The notes under the pieces were generated by a model that was not told where the DNA came from, did not search any database, and worked only from the letters and a program-made list of their open reading frames with translations. From JBOGTC01 sp050692055 (GTDB lineage Bacteria > Chloroflexota > Limnocylindria > QHBO01), in contig JBOGTC010000092.1 of NCBI GenBank assembly GCA_050692055.1, positions 1 to 38,594 of the forward strand: a stretch of 38,594 nucleotides of DNA. Direction: 5' to 3'. Numbering within the stretch: the stretch's first letter is position 1; each line of letters begins with the position of its first letter. Positions 24,629 through 32,620 of the stretch are shown here, piece by piece. The position numbers and the translations under genes were made by a program.

Positions 24629-25138
24629 TCAGTTGGCTCGTTCGTCCTCCTCCGGCCGCCGCGCCAGGAAGATGGCACCGATGATGGCGGCGAGGAGGAG
24701 CAGGCTGATGATCTCGAAGGGCAGGGCGTAGTCGGTGAAGAGGGCAGTGGCGATGGCATCGACGCCCGCGCCGAGCGCCTCGCTCACCGCGCCCCATTCG
24801 GTCTGGAGCACGGACCATCCCACCAGGCCGATGACCGCCAGGGCGGTGAAGATGGCCAGCGGCAGCTGCGGATGGAAGGGCGCCGGCAGGTTGGCGTCGC
24901 CGGCCTGCGTGAGCATGATCGCGAACAGGATCAGCACGCTGATGGCGCCGAGATAGATCAGCACCTGGGCCGCCGCGACGATGGGCGCGCCGAGCAGCGC
25001 GTACATGCCCGCGAGCGAGCCGAAGCAGACCATCATGGCGATGGCCGAATGGATGACGTTGCGCAACGTGACGACGGCCAGTCCGGCTCCAACCACGCCA
25101 ACGGCGAGCAGGACGAAGAGGAGGCTGGAGATGTCCAG
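24629..25138 (-). CDS. nuoJ: Complex I membrane subunit J, probable CTG start
   Basis: This is a five-helix subunit of about 169 residues. Conserved pieces are VVTLRNVIHSAIAMM, QVLIYLGAISVLILFAIML (the pi-bulge helix TM3) and IISLLLLAAIIGAIFLARR. The first ATG/GTG/TTG in frame is GTG 25096, which would cut the first transmembrane helix in half. Reading back gives LDISSLLFVLLAVGVV, completing the helix, with CTG at 25138 preceded by AGGAG (25151-25147) at 8 bases. I therefore call a CTG start. An in-frame stop lies shortly upstream. It is the first gene of the second nuo block. Confidence 0.9.
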   Translation of the reverse strand: MDISSLLFVLLAVGVVGAGLAVVTLRNVIHSAIAMMVCFGSLAGMYALLGAPIVAAAQVLIYLGAISVLILFAIMLTQAGDANLPAPFHPQLPLAIFTALAVIGLVGWSVLQTEWGAVSEALGAGVDAIATALFTDYALPFEIISLLLLAAIIGAIFLARRPEEDERAN

Positions 25139-25203
25139 GTCGAAGGCTCCTGAGCAGGAAGTTCGAGCGGCTCAACGTGGCCCCGCGGGGAGGCCGCATT
25201 CGG

Positions 25204-25209
25204 ATTCTA
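25204..25209 (-). promoter_or_regulatory. Candidate -10 box for nuoJKLMN-otsA
   Basis: TAGAAT on the minus strand lies about 65 bp upstream of the CTG start of nuoJ. The -35 region is weak. A GC palindrome CCCCGCGGGG falls in the predicted leader. Confidence 0.35.
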
Positions 25210-25223
25210 GCGCACGATCAGCA

Positions 25224-25253
25224 TTGCGCGGTCCGGCGTGGACCTCGTAACGT
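25224..25253 (+). promoter_or_regulatory. Candidate promoter for the lipoprotein gene
   Basis: TTGCGC (25224-25229) and TAACGT (25248-25253) are spaced by 18 bp, about 50 bp before GTG 25307. The region is shared with the divergent nuoJ promoter. Confidence 0.35.
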
Positions 25254-25306
25254 ACGGCGCACACCGCTGCCCAGGCGGTTCGACGCAGGATGAACGGAGG
25301 GTTGAG

Positions 25307-25699
25307 GTGAAGGGATCACGGCGGACCCTGGCGGTCGCGGCGCTGCTCGCCGCCACGCTGGCTGCATGCGGTGGCGGGGGTGGCGGGGCTCAAGAGGAGG
25401 CGCTCGAGGGTCTGCCCGAGGAGGCGGAGATCACCGCCGCCGATGCGCCCGCCACCGTGGAGCTGGCTCCTGGCCGCTACCGCGTCACCTTCACCGAAAG
25501 CTGCGACGCGTTCACGTTCACCATGACTCAGGAGAGCGGACCCTCCGTGGACGGCCAGCCGTTCGTTTACGAGAACGCGAACCCTCCCATTCGCGTCAAC
25601 TTCATCAATGACGTCCCCGGCGGCACGTTCGTCATCGATCAGACGGAGGCGGGCTGCGACGACTGGTCCGTCGACCTCAGACGCATCACTGGCGGCTAG
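25307..25699 (+). CDS. Small lipoprotein of unknown function
   Basis: From GTG 25307 (GGAGG six bases upstream) this is a 130-residue precursor. A basic n-region (KGSRR), hydrophobic core (TLAVAALLAATLAAC) and lipobox LAAC predict lipidation on the cysteine, followed by a poly-Gly spacer. The mature part is a small beta-rich domain, about 95 residues, with two cysteines (ESCDAFTF and EAGCDDW) that may pair. I do not recognise the family. It is transcribed against the complex I genes, separating the two nuo blocks, and overlaps the end of the NuoG-position gene by 4 bp. Confidence 0.7.
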   Translation: MKGSRRTLAVAALLAATLAACGGGGGGAQEEALEGLPEEAEITAADAPATVELAPGRYRVTFTESCDAFTFTMTQESGPSVDGQPFVYENANPPIRVNFINDVPGGTFVIDQTEAGCDDWSVDLRRITGG

Positions 25700-28071
25700 C
25701 GGGTTGGTCGCTCGCGGTCGCTCATCTCCAGGATGTCGAGCATCGGCAGGTCACGCTGGTACTCGCTGAACTCGAACTCGGGCCCGCAGCGCAGGGCGTC
25801 GTACGGGCAGGCATCGGCGCAGATGCCGCAGAAGATGCAGCGGCTGACGTCGAGCTGGTAGGTCTCGAGCACGCGCGGACGGGGCATGAGCGCCCCCACC
25901 GGGCAGGTCTCGGCGCATCGCCCGCATGAGACGCACGGCGTCTCGTTGAGGCTGACGTAATCGGCGGTGGTGACCAGCGAGTCGAAGCCCTTGCCGATGA
26001 AGTCGTAGCAGCCGGCGCCCACGATGTCCTTGCAGACCTGGGCACACCGCCCGCAATCGATGCAGCGCGAGTAGTCGCGCAGGATGAACGAATGCGTCTC
26101 ATCGCGGCCGTAGCCGTGGTTGACGCCAACGTACGGGTTGTCCTGGATCGAGCGCTCGTCGATCGCCATGTTGAGCGTCGTCTCGTATTCGATCGCCGCC
26201 TCGCGCAGGTCGCAGTGGCCGATCGCCTCGCATGTGCACTGCAGGCAGCGAGACGCCTCGCCCATGGCCTGCTCGCCCGTGTAGCCGTGCTCATACTCGT
26301 TGAAGTTGTCGGAGCGATCCTCCGGGCCGAGCTTGCCCATGATCGCGCGCGGCTCCTTCACGTCATCGGTGAAGGGCACGATGGTCAGGAAATTGGGCTG
26401 CGGCTCGGTGACGATGCGGCGTACCTGCGGGTCGTCGAGATCGTGGCCGCGCAGCCAGTAGTCCATGGCGTAGCTCGCGCGGCGCCCTTCGCCGATCGCC
26501 TCGACGACGGTGGCGGCGCCGGTCCGCACGTCACCCGAGGCGAAGACCTTCGGCACGCCGGTGCGGAAGATGTGCTCCTCGCTGACCAGCGTTCCGCGGC
26601 GCGAGACCTCGAGGCCGGCACGGATCTCCTCCGGCTCCGAGTCGATCCAGGACAGCTCGGGTCCCTGGCCGATGGCGCCCAGCACGGTGTCGCATGCGAC
26701 GATGAACTCGGTTCCGGCCATCGGCTCGGGGCGCCTGCGACCCTGGGCGTCGGCCTCGCCCAGCTTCATGCGCTGGAACTCGACGCCGGTCACCTTGCCA
26801 TCGTCGCCGGTGACCATGCGCACCGGCGCGGCCTGGAAGATGACGCGGGCGCCCTCCTCGATCGCCTCGTGCACCTCGTCCGCGGCCGGCATGTCCTTGA
26901 GGTCACGCCGATAGACGAGCGTCACTTCGGCGGCGGCCTGCCGCACGCTGGTGCGCGTGCAGTCGATGGCCGTGAAGCCGCCGCCGATGACGACGACGCG
27001 GGCGCCCTTCAGGCGCGGCACCGGCACCCCGCGCGTCGAGTTGTAGAGGTTCTCGAGCGCGGCGACGGTGCCTTCGGCATCCTCGCCCGGGATGCCGAGC
27101 TCGTTCGGCTTGTAGCAGCCGATGCCGACGTAGATGGCGTCGTACTCGTCGATGATGTCGCCGAGGTGGAAGTCGCGCCCGAGGCGCATGTTCGGCTTGA
27201 AGGTCGCGCCGAGCTCCCAGACGTGGTTGAGCTCGCGGTCCATCCAGCCCTTCGGCAGGCGGTACTGGGGGATGCCGTAGCGCAGCATGCCGCCCTGCTC
27301 CGGATCGGCCTCGAAGACGTCGCACTGATGGCCCCGCAGCTGGAGGTAGTACGCGACGGTCATCCCGGCCGGCCCCGAGCCGATGATCGCCACGCGACGC
27401 CCGGTGGCCGGCTCCTTCGGCCACGGGATGGGCGCCGGCGCATCCACCTCGAGCACGCGGTCCGCGCAGTACCGGTGCGAGTCGCGGATGGCGATGGCGG
27501 TATCCACCTCCTCGCGACGGCAGTGCGTCTCGCACGGCGCGGGGCATACGCGGCCCAGGATGGCGGGGAACGGGAGCGAGCGCTTCAGGATCCGCGTCGC
27601 CTCCTCCCAGTTGCCCAGCGTGTTCTGCTTCAGGTAGCCGGGGATGTCGACCCGCGTGGGGCACTTGAACTGGCACGGCGGGAGGCAGTAGGCGTCATGG
27701 TCGCTGAAGATCAGCTCGAGCACCATGCGCCGGTTCTCGATGACGCGGTCCGAGTGAGTGGTGATCGCCATCCCCTCTTCGATCTGCGTGCCGCACGAGA
27801 TCGGCGTGTCGTCGCGCCCCTTGACCTCCACCACGCAGATGCGGCACGCCCCGTACGGCGCCAGCTTGGGCTCGTAGCACAGGGTCGGCACGTCGATGCC
27901 CAGCACCCGGCATGCCTGCAGGATCGTCTGTCCCTCCTCGGCCGCGACCTGCTGGCCGTTGATGGTGACGTTGATCCTGCGCGTGCCGGGGACCATCGGC
28001 CACAGCGGCGCGAAGTCGCCGGCCTTGCCGTTCCCCTTGCCGTTGCCGTTCGTGGTGGTTCCGAAGGACAT
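25696..28071 (-). CDS. NuoG-position fusion: 2Fe-2S + GltD-type FAD/NAD(P)H module + three 4Fe-4S, including NuoI second half
   Basis: The protein has 791 residues. A 2Fe-2S domain (Cys65, 76, 79, 93) is followed by a Cys-rich linker (HDAYCLPPCQFKCP, 125-138), then a GltD-like flavoprotein: FAD motif GSGPAG (231-236), NAD(P) motif GGGFTAID (363-370), VYRRDLKDMPAADEV and the second FAD motif ASGDVRTGAATVVEAIGEG. Two 4Fe-4S motifs (Cys670/673/676/680 and 713/716/719/723) resemble hydrogenase/NuoG ferredoxin pairs. A last one (Cys745/748/751/755, SRCIFCGICADACPYDALRC) with FEFSEYQRDL matches the second half of NuoI. There is no molybdopterin-like NuoG domain. It lies 19 bp after nuoF and probably is the electron-input subunit of this complex I. 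Confidence 0.85.
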   Translation of the reverse strand: MSFGTTTNGNGKGNGKAGDFAPLWPMVPGTRRINVTINGQQVAAEEGQTILQACRVLGIDVPTLCYEPKLAPYGACRICVVEVKGRDDTPISCGTQIEEGMAITTHSDRVIENRRMVLELIFSDHDAYCLPPCQFKCPTRVDIPGYLKQNTLGNWEEATRILKRSLPFPAILGRVCPAPCETHCRREEVDTAIAIRDSHRYCADRVLEVDAPAPIPWPKEPATGRRVAIIGSGPAGMTVAYYLQLRGHQCDVFEADPEQGGMLRYGIPQYRLPKGWMDRELNHVWELGATFKPNMRLGRDFHLGDIIDEYDAIYVGIGCYKPNELGIPGEDAEGTVAALENLYNSTRGVPVPRLKGARVVVIGGGFTAIDCTRTSVRQAAAEVTLVYRRDLKDMPAADEVHEAIEEGARVIFQAAPVRMVTGDDGKVTGVEFQRMKLGEADAQGRRRPEPMAGTEFIVACDTVLGAIGQGPELSWIDSEPEEIRAGLEVSRRGTLVSEEHIFRTGVPKVFASGDVRTGAATVVEAIGEGRRASYAMDYWLRGHDLDDPQVRRIVTEPQPNFLTIVPFTDDVKEPRAIMGKLGPEDRSDNFNEYEHGYTGEQAMGEASRCLQCTCEAIGHCDLREAAIEYETTLNMAIDERSIQDNPYVGVNHGYGRDETHSFILRDYSRCIDCGRCAQVCKDIVGAGCYDFIGKGFDSLVTTADYVSLNETPCVSCGRCAETCPVGALMPRPRVLETYQLDVSRCIFCGICADACPYDALRCGPEFEFSEYQRDLPMLDILEMSDRERPTR

Positions 28072-28090
28072 GGTTCGTATCGTACCGATG

Positions 28091-29461
28091 CTAGGCGGTG
28101 GCTGCCGGATCGAGCCCGGTCAGCGGCTCGAGGAGCGCCGGCAGCTCGTTCGTCCGGCACGAGCCGGCCAGGCATTCGCCGCGCTCCGCGTGGCCTCGAT
28201 ACTCCTCCGGGAAGCGATCGAGCGTGGTGAGCATCGGTCCCGGCGCCAGCCGCTCCAGCTTGCAGAGGGCGGTGTCCGAGATCTTGCGCGCCAGGTCGCG
28301 GAGGAGCTCGAAGTCGTTCGGGCGCGGCGTTGCGGCCAGGATCCGGTCCAGCGTCTCGACCAGGCGCAGGGTGCCGATGCGACACGGCACCGCCTTGCCG
28401 CACGCCTCCCGCGCGCTGAAATCGAGGAAGAAGCGCGCCGTGGCGACCATGCAGGTGCTGGTGTCGGTTACGAGGACCGATCCCGAGCCGATGACGGCGC
28501 CGGCGGCCTCGAGCGGCTCGTAGTCGTACGGCAGGTCGAGCGCGCCGGCCTCCACCGCGCCTCCGCCCGGCCCGCCAACGAAGAGCGCCTTGGTCGTGCC
28601 GGTGCCGCCGCCGGCCACGTTCAGCACGTCGAGCAGCGGCGTCCCGAGCGGCACCTCCAGCACGCCGGCGTCGCCGACGCGGCCCATGATCGTTACGACC
28701 TTCGTGCCCGTGCTGCGCTCCGAGCCGACTGATCGAAACGCATCGGTCGAGTGCGACAGGATCCAGGCCGCGTGCGCCAGCGTCTCGCCGTTCTGCACCA
28801 CCGTCGGCGACTCCCACAGCCCGCGCTCGGACGGGTAGGGCGGGCGGATGAGCGGCATGCCGCGATCGCCCTGCAGGGCGTGGATCAGCGCCGTCTCCTC
28901 GCCGGCCACGTAGGCGCCGGATCCCTCCCACAGGCTGGGCTGGATGCTCACGTCGGTGCCCATGACGAGGTAACCGGCCAGGCGCGCCTCGCTCGCCTCA
29001 GCGATCGCTTTCCGCAGCCGCTCGATCGCCAGCGTCCAGTCGCGACGTACGGCCACGATCGCCTCGCCGGCGCCGACGGCGAAGGCGGCGATGAGCAGCC
29101 CTTCGAGGACGAGGTGCGGGTTGCCCTCGGCCAGCGCCCGGTCCCCGAGCGAGGACGGATCGGCGCCCATCAGGTTGGCGACGACGATCTTGCGATCCGC
29201 CTTGGCATCGCGTGCCGCGCGCCACTTGGCGGCGGTGGGGTAGCCGGAGCCGCCCCGGCCGCGCAGTCCGGCGGCCTCGATCTCGGCGATCACCTCCTCG
29301 GGCGCGAGCTTGGTGATGGCTCGCTCGAGCCCGTCGTAGCCGCCATGCTGCCGGAAGCTGGCCAGGCTGTTGGGGTCGACTCGGCCGATATCGGTGAGCA
29401 CGCGATGCTCGCCGGTGGCCAGGATGCGCAGCCCCGGCGACAGCGACGTCGACATGCTCAA
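28091..29461 (-). CDS. nuoF: Complex I subunit F with altered FMN loop and incomplete N3 site
   Basis: This is a 456-residue homologue of the NADH-binding flavoprotein. The glycine loop GLRGRGGSGYPTAAKW (65-80) and GSGAYVAGEETALI (181-193) are kept. The FMN/NADH loop, usually NADExEPGTFKDR, reads NLMGADPSSLGDR (96-108). The N3 4Fe-4S motif CxxCxxC reads CGKAVPC (Cys354, Ala357, Cys360), and the distant cysteine is Cys400, so one of four ligands is missing. Two more cysteines near the end (GECLAGSC) have no canonical role. It starts at TTG 29461, overlapping the previous stop as TTGA; ATG 29455 is equally possible. Catalytic NADH oxidation by this subunit is doubtful. Confidence 0.9.
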   Translation of the reverse strand: MSMSTSLSPGLRILATGEHRVLTDIGRVDPNSLASFRQHGGYDGLERAITKLAPEEVIAEIEAAGLRGRGGSGYPTAAKWRAARDAKADRKIVVANLMGADPSSLGDRALAEGNPHLVLEGLLIAAFAVGAGEAIVAVRRDWTLAIERLRKAIAEASEARLAGYLVMGTDVSIQPSLWEGSGAYVAGEETALIHALQGDRGMPLIRPPYPSERGLWESPTVVQNGETLAHAAWILSHSTDAFRSVGSERSTGTKVVTIMGRVGDAGVLEVPLGTPLLDVLNVAGGGTGTTKALFVGGPGGGAVEAGALDLPYDYEPLEAAGAVIGSGSVLVTDTSTCMVATARFFLDFSAREACGKAVPCRIGTLRLVETLDRILAATPRPNDFELLRDLARKISDTALCKLERLAPGPMLTTLDRFPEEYRGHAERGECLAGSCRTNELPALLEPLTGLDPAATA

Positions 29462-30303
29462 CCGGTCCTTCCGGCGCCAACGGCGGCCCGGTGCTGTGCG
29501 TCTCGCCGCTGGTGGACGAGATGACGAGCGCCGTCCTCGTTCAGCGGCCCGTAGACGAGCGTGTCGACCCGAACGGCCGGGCTGATGGATCCGGAGCCGA
29601 CGTCGGTTCGCGTCTCGAGGCTGAACTTGCCGTCGGCGGTTGTTTCGCCGGCACGGATCCCGAGCTCGGCCTCGAGCGCCTCCAGCAGGCGGTCACCGCC
29701 CGCGAACCGGCAGGCCGCGCAGTCGCACACGCTGATGACGTGGCCCTCCGCGGGCAGCAGCCGGAAGCCGCCGAGGCCCGCGGCGGCGAAGACCTGCGCC
29801 CAGTGGATGCTCATCCGGTCGCTGATCCGGCGCAGGGCCTGCTCGGGCAGGTACCCGTAGCGCTCCTGCACCGCCCCGAAGATCGCGACCATCGCCTCGG
29901 GACGTCCGCCGAAGCCGTCGACGACGCCGTCCACGAGAGCGGTATCGATCACCTCGTCCCAGCGTGCGGCGTTGCGCATCGGTCGTGCCGCCAGGCCGGC
30001 GCGGCGGTAGGCGTTTGCGTCCTTGCGCTCGTCATAGATCTCCGGCATGCCGTAGCGGATCCGGTTGCCCTCTGAGTCGAAGCCGCTCATGTCGATCGCC
30101 TCGACCGGGCAGACCTGGGCGCACTGGAAGCAGACCTCGCACTTGTGCTCGCCGAACGGGTCGTAGATGAGATCGAGCCGGCCGCGCCATCGGTCGGGGA
30201 TCTCCGGCCGCGCCTCGGGATACTGGCGCGTGACCCTGGGCGCGAAGAGGTTGCGCAGCGTGGTCGCCATGCCCTTGGCGATGCCGAAGCCCGGGATTGC
30301 CAT
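29458..30303 (-). CDS. Fusion of NuoI first half with NuoE-like domain lacking two N1a cysteines
   Basis: The protein has 281 residues. Residues 1-95 match the start of NuoI: an amphipathic helix, TRQYPEARPEIPDRWRGRLD, then one 4Fe-4S motif Cys55/58/61/65 (KCEVCFQCAQVCPVEAI). The second NuoI cluster does not follow; instead residues 110-265 are a NuoE thioredoxin-like domain (AIFGAVQERYGYLPEQALRR, ISVCDCAACRFAGGDRLLEA). Its first cysteine pair is present (Cys193/198). The second pair, normally ECLGACG, reads TDVGSGS (Asp234, Gly238), so the N1a 2Fe-2S cluster cannot form normally. It overlaps nuoF by 4 bp and follows nuoH by 22 bp. Confidence 0.88.
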   Translation of the reverse strand: MAIPGFGIAKGMATTLRNLFAPRVTRQYPEARPEIPDRWRGRLDLIYDPFGEHKCEVCFQCAQVCPVEAIDMSGFDSEGNRIRYGMPEIYDERKDANAYRRAGLAARPMRNAARWDEVIDTALVDGVVDGFGGRPEAMVAIFGAVQERYGYLPEQALRRISDRMSIHWAQVFAAAGLGGFRLLPAEGHVISVCDCAACRFAGGDRLLEALEAELGIRAGETTADGKFSLETRTDVGSGSISPAVRVDTLVYGPLNEDGARHLVHQRRDAQHRAAVGAGRTG

Positions 30304-30325
30304 GATCAGTCGGTCCCTCGGCGCA

Positions 30326-31336
30326 TCACAGGTCGAAGGCCACGACCGCGATGGCCGTGATCAGCAGGTTGACCAGGGCCAGCGGCAGGAGAACCTTCCA
30401 GGCCATGCCCATCAGCTGGTCGACACGCACGCGTGGCAGCGTCGCACGCAGCCAGACGGCCACGAAGACGAAGAAGTAGGTCTTGAGGAAGAACCACAGG
30501 ATGCCCCACAGCGTGCCCCCGAAGCCGTCGAGCTGCGCCGGGAAGGGCCACGGCGCCAGCCAGCCACCGAAGAACAGGGCGACCATGATCCCGCTCATGA
30601 TGAACAGCGCCACGTACTCGGCGAAGAAGAAGAAGCCGAAGCGCATGCCGGAGTACTCGGTGAACGGGCCGGCCACGAGCTCGGAATCCGCCTCGATCAT
30701 GTCGAACGGCGTTCGGTTGATCTCCGCGAGCGAGGCGATGTAGAAGATGCCGAAGCCCACGAGCTGCCAGATGACGAGCCAGCCGTTCTCCAGCTGCCAG
30801 GCGATGATGTTCCCGAAGTTCAGCGTCCCGGCCAGCACGACCGCACCCACCACCGACAGCGTCAGCGGGATCTCGTAGCTGACCATCTGCGCCGCGCTGC
30901 GCAGGCCGCCGAGCAGCGAGTACTTGTTGTAGCTGGCCCAGCCGGCAATGAGCAGGCCCACAACCGACAGGCCCAGAACGGCGAAGAAGTAGACGACCCC
31001 GATGTTGAAGTCGGCGGCGATGGCGCCCGGCGCGAAGGGCATGACGAGCATGCTCATGGCAGCCGCCATGTAGACCATCCACGGCGCCATGGTGAACGTG
31101 CTGCGATCCGCCTGGTCCGGGACGGTGTCCTCCTTGGCGAGCACCTTGAAGCCGTGGATGGTGCTCTGGAACATCCCCATGGGGCCGACGCGGTTTGGCC
31201 CGTAGCGCAGCTGCATGCCGGCGATCACCTTCAGCTCGATCTGGATGATGATGAAGGCGGTGGGAATGGTCAGCAGCAGCAGGAGCGTCGTGGCCAGCAC
31301 GAAACGCCCGATGCCGAGCAGCAGCTCGAAATCCAT
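30326..31336 (-). CDS. nuoH: Complex I membrane subunit H
   Basis: This 336-residue quinone-site membrane subunit has eight helices. Conserved parts are QLRYGPNRVGPMGMFQS, KVLAKEDTVPDQAD, AQMVSYEIPLTLSVVG, INRTPFDMIEADSELVAG and TEYSGMRFGFFFFAEY, keeping the acidic residues of the E-channel. In the first loop the usual ERK reads ELK (IELKVIAGMQ), losing a widely conserved arginine. It lies 3 bp after nuoD. The sequence otherwise looks functional, so quinone reduction seems preserved. Confidence 0.95.
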   Translation of the reverse strand: MDFELLLGIGRFVLATTLLLLLTIPTAFIIIQIELKVIAGMQLRYGPNRVGPMGMFQSTIHGFKVLAKEDTVPDQADRSTFTMAPWMVYMAAAMSMLVMPFAPGAIAADFNIGVVYFFAVLGLSVVGLLIAGWASYNKYSLLGGLRSAAQMVSYEIPLTLSVVGAVVLAGTLNFGNIIAWQLENGWLVIWQLVGFGIFYIASLAEINRTPFDMIEADSELVAGPFTEYSGMRFGFFFFAEYVALFIMSGIMVALFFGGWLAPWPFPAQLDGFGGTLWGILWFFLKTYFFVFVAVWLRATLPRVRVDQLMGMAWKVLLPLALVNLLITAIAVVAFDL

Positions 31337-31339
31337 GGG

Positions 31340-32620
31340 CTACTTGTCGACTCCGCCCATGATCGGGTCGAAGCTGGCCATGATGGCCATGGTGTCGGCC
31401 ACCAGGTGGCCGGGCATGAGCTTCGGGATCGCCTGGAGGCTGATGAAGCTGGGATCGCGCATGCGAAACCGATAGGGGTTCGGGCCGCCGTCGCTGATGG
31501 CGTAGACGCTGTACAGGCCACGCGGTGACTCGATGGCCGCGTAGGCTCGTCCCGGCCTGGGCCGGATGATGCCGGGGACCTGCGCCTGCACCGGGCCGTG
31601 CGGCATCTTCTCCATGATCTGGTCGATCAGGTGGATGCTCTGCTTCAGCTCGGCCACGCGCTGCAGGTATCGCGCGTACGTGTCCCCCGAGTCGTGGGTG
31701 ATGACGTCGAACTCGAGCTCGTCGTAGATCGAGTACGGATGCGCCCTGCGCACGTCGAACGGGACCCCGGAGGCACGCAGGTTCGGCCCGGTCACGCCGA
31801 GGCGGATGGCATCGCGGCCGGACAGCACGCCCAGGCCCTTGGTGCGCGCAGCGAAGATCTCGTTGTCGGTCAGGACGCGCTCGTTGTCCACGACTGTCCT
31901 CAGGGCTCGGCTTCTCCAGGCGCCGAGGCGGCTGAGGAACTCGTCGTTGACGTCGAAGTTCACGCCCCCCACGCGGAAGAAGTTGAAGAGCATGCGCTGG
32001 CCGCTGATCGCCGAGAGCAGGTCGACGAGCTCGTCGCGGTTGATGAAGCCGTACAGGATGGGTGTCAGGCCGCCCATGTCGAGCGCCAGGAAGCCCATCA
32101 TCAGGCCGTGGCTGTAGACCCGGTTCAGCTCGACGACCAGGGCGCGGATGTACTCGGCGCGCTTCGGCACCTCGATGCCGTACAGCTTCTCGAAGGCGAT
32201 CGCCGGGGCGTGCTCGTTGTGCATGGAGGACATGTAGTCCATCGGGTCGACGTAGGTCAGGACGGTCGTGTAGGTGGCGTTCTCGCACAGCTTCTCAATG
32301 CCCCGGTGCAGGTAGCCCAGCACCGGGTCGATGTCGACGACCACCTCGCCCCGCACCTTGACCACGAGGCGCATGACGCCATGGGTCGACGGGTGCTGCG
32401 GACCCATGTTGACGAGCATCTCGCCCTCGTCGAGCGAGTAGACCTGGCGCTCGCGCTCGGTCTGCGGCGGTCGGTCGGGCAGGCCGATCTGCTCGAACCC
32501 GACGTAATCGACGTGCTGCGGCCGCGGCGCGAGGCCGGCGGCGCTGCGCAGGCGCTCCTCCTCGGCGCGGTCGACATCGATCGGGTCGGGGACCCGGGTC
32601 CCGGGATCGGTGGCGGTCAT
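31340..32620 (-). CDS. nuoD: Complex I subunit D (49-kDa type)
   Basis: This 426-residue quinone-binding subunit has MGPQHPSTHGVMRLVVKVRG with the quinone-site His, DPVLGYLHRGIEKLCE, TYVDPMDYMSSMHNEHA, FNFFRVGGVNFDV, and the C-terminal GLMPGH-like block KLMPGHLVADTMAIMASFDPIMGGVDK (pieces PGHLVADTMAIMASFDPIMG). The N-terminus has a 75-residue charged extension before the conserved part. ATG 32620 overlaps the nuoC stop as ATGA; the longer frame to 32743 is antisense-like. All quinone-site hallmarks are present. Confidence 0.95.
   Translation of the reverse strand: MTATDPGTRVPDPIDVDRAEEERLRSAAGLAPRPQHVDYVGFEQIGLPDRPPQTERERQVYSLDEGEMLVNMGPQHPSTHGVMRLVVKVRGEVVVDIDPVLGYLHRGIEKLCENATYTTVLTYVDPMDYMSSMHNEHAPAIAFEKLYGIEVPKRAEYIRALVVELNRVYSHGLMMGFLALDMGGLTPILYGFINRDELVDLLSAISGQRMLFNFFRVGGVNFDVNDEFLSRLGAWRSRALRTVVDNERVLTDNEIFAARTKGLGVLSGRDAIRLGVTGPNLRASGVPFDVRRAHPYSIYDELEFDVITHDSGDTYARYLQRVAELKQSIHLIDQIMEKMPHGPVQAQVPGIIRPRPGRAYAAIESPRGLYSVYAISDGGPNPYRFRMRDPSFISLQAIPKLMPGHLVADTMAIMASFDPIMGGVDK

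Noticed and set aside
26092..28230. 712-codon open frame on the plus strand
   Set aside because: Antisense to the NuoG-position gene; no domain recognisable.
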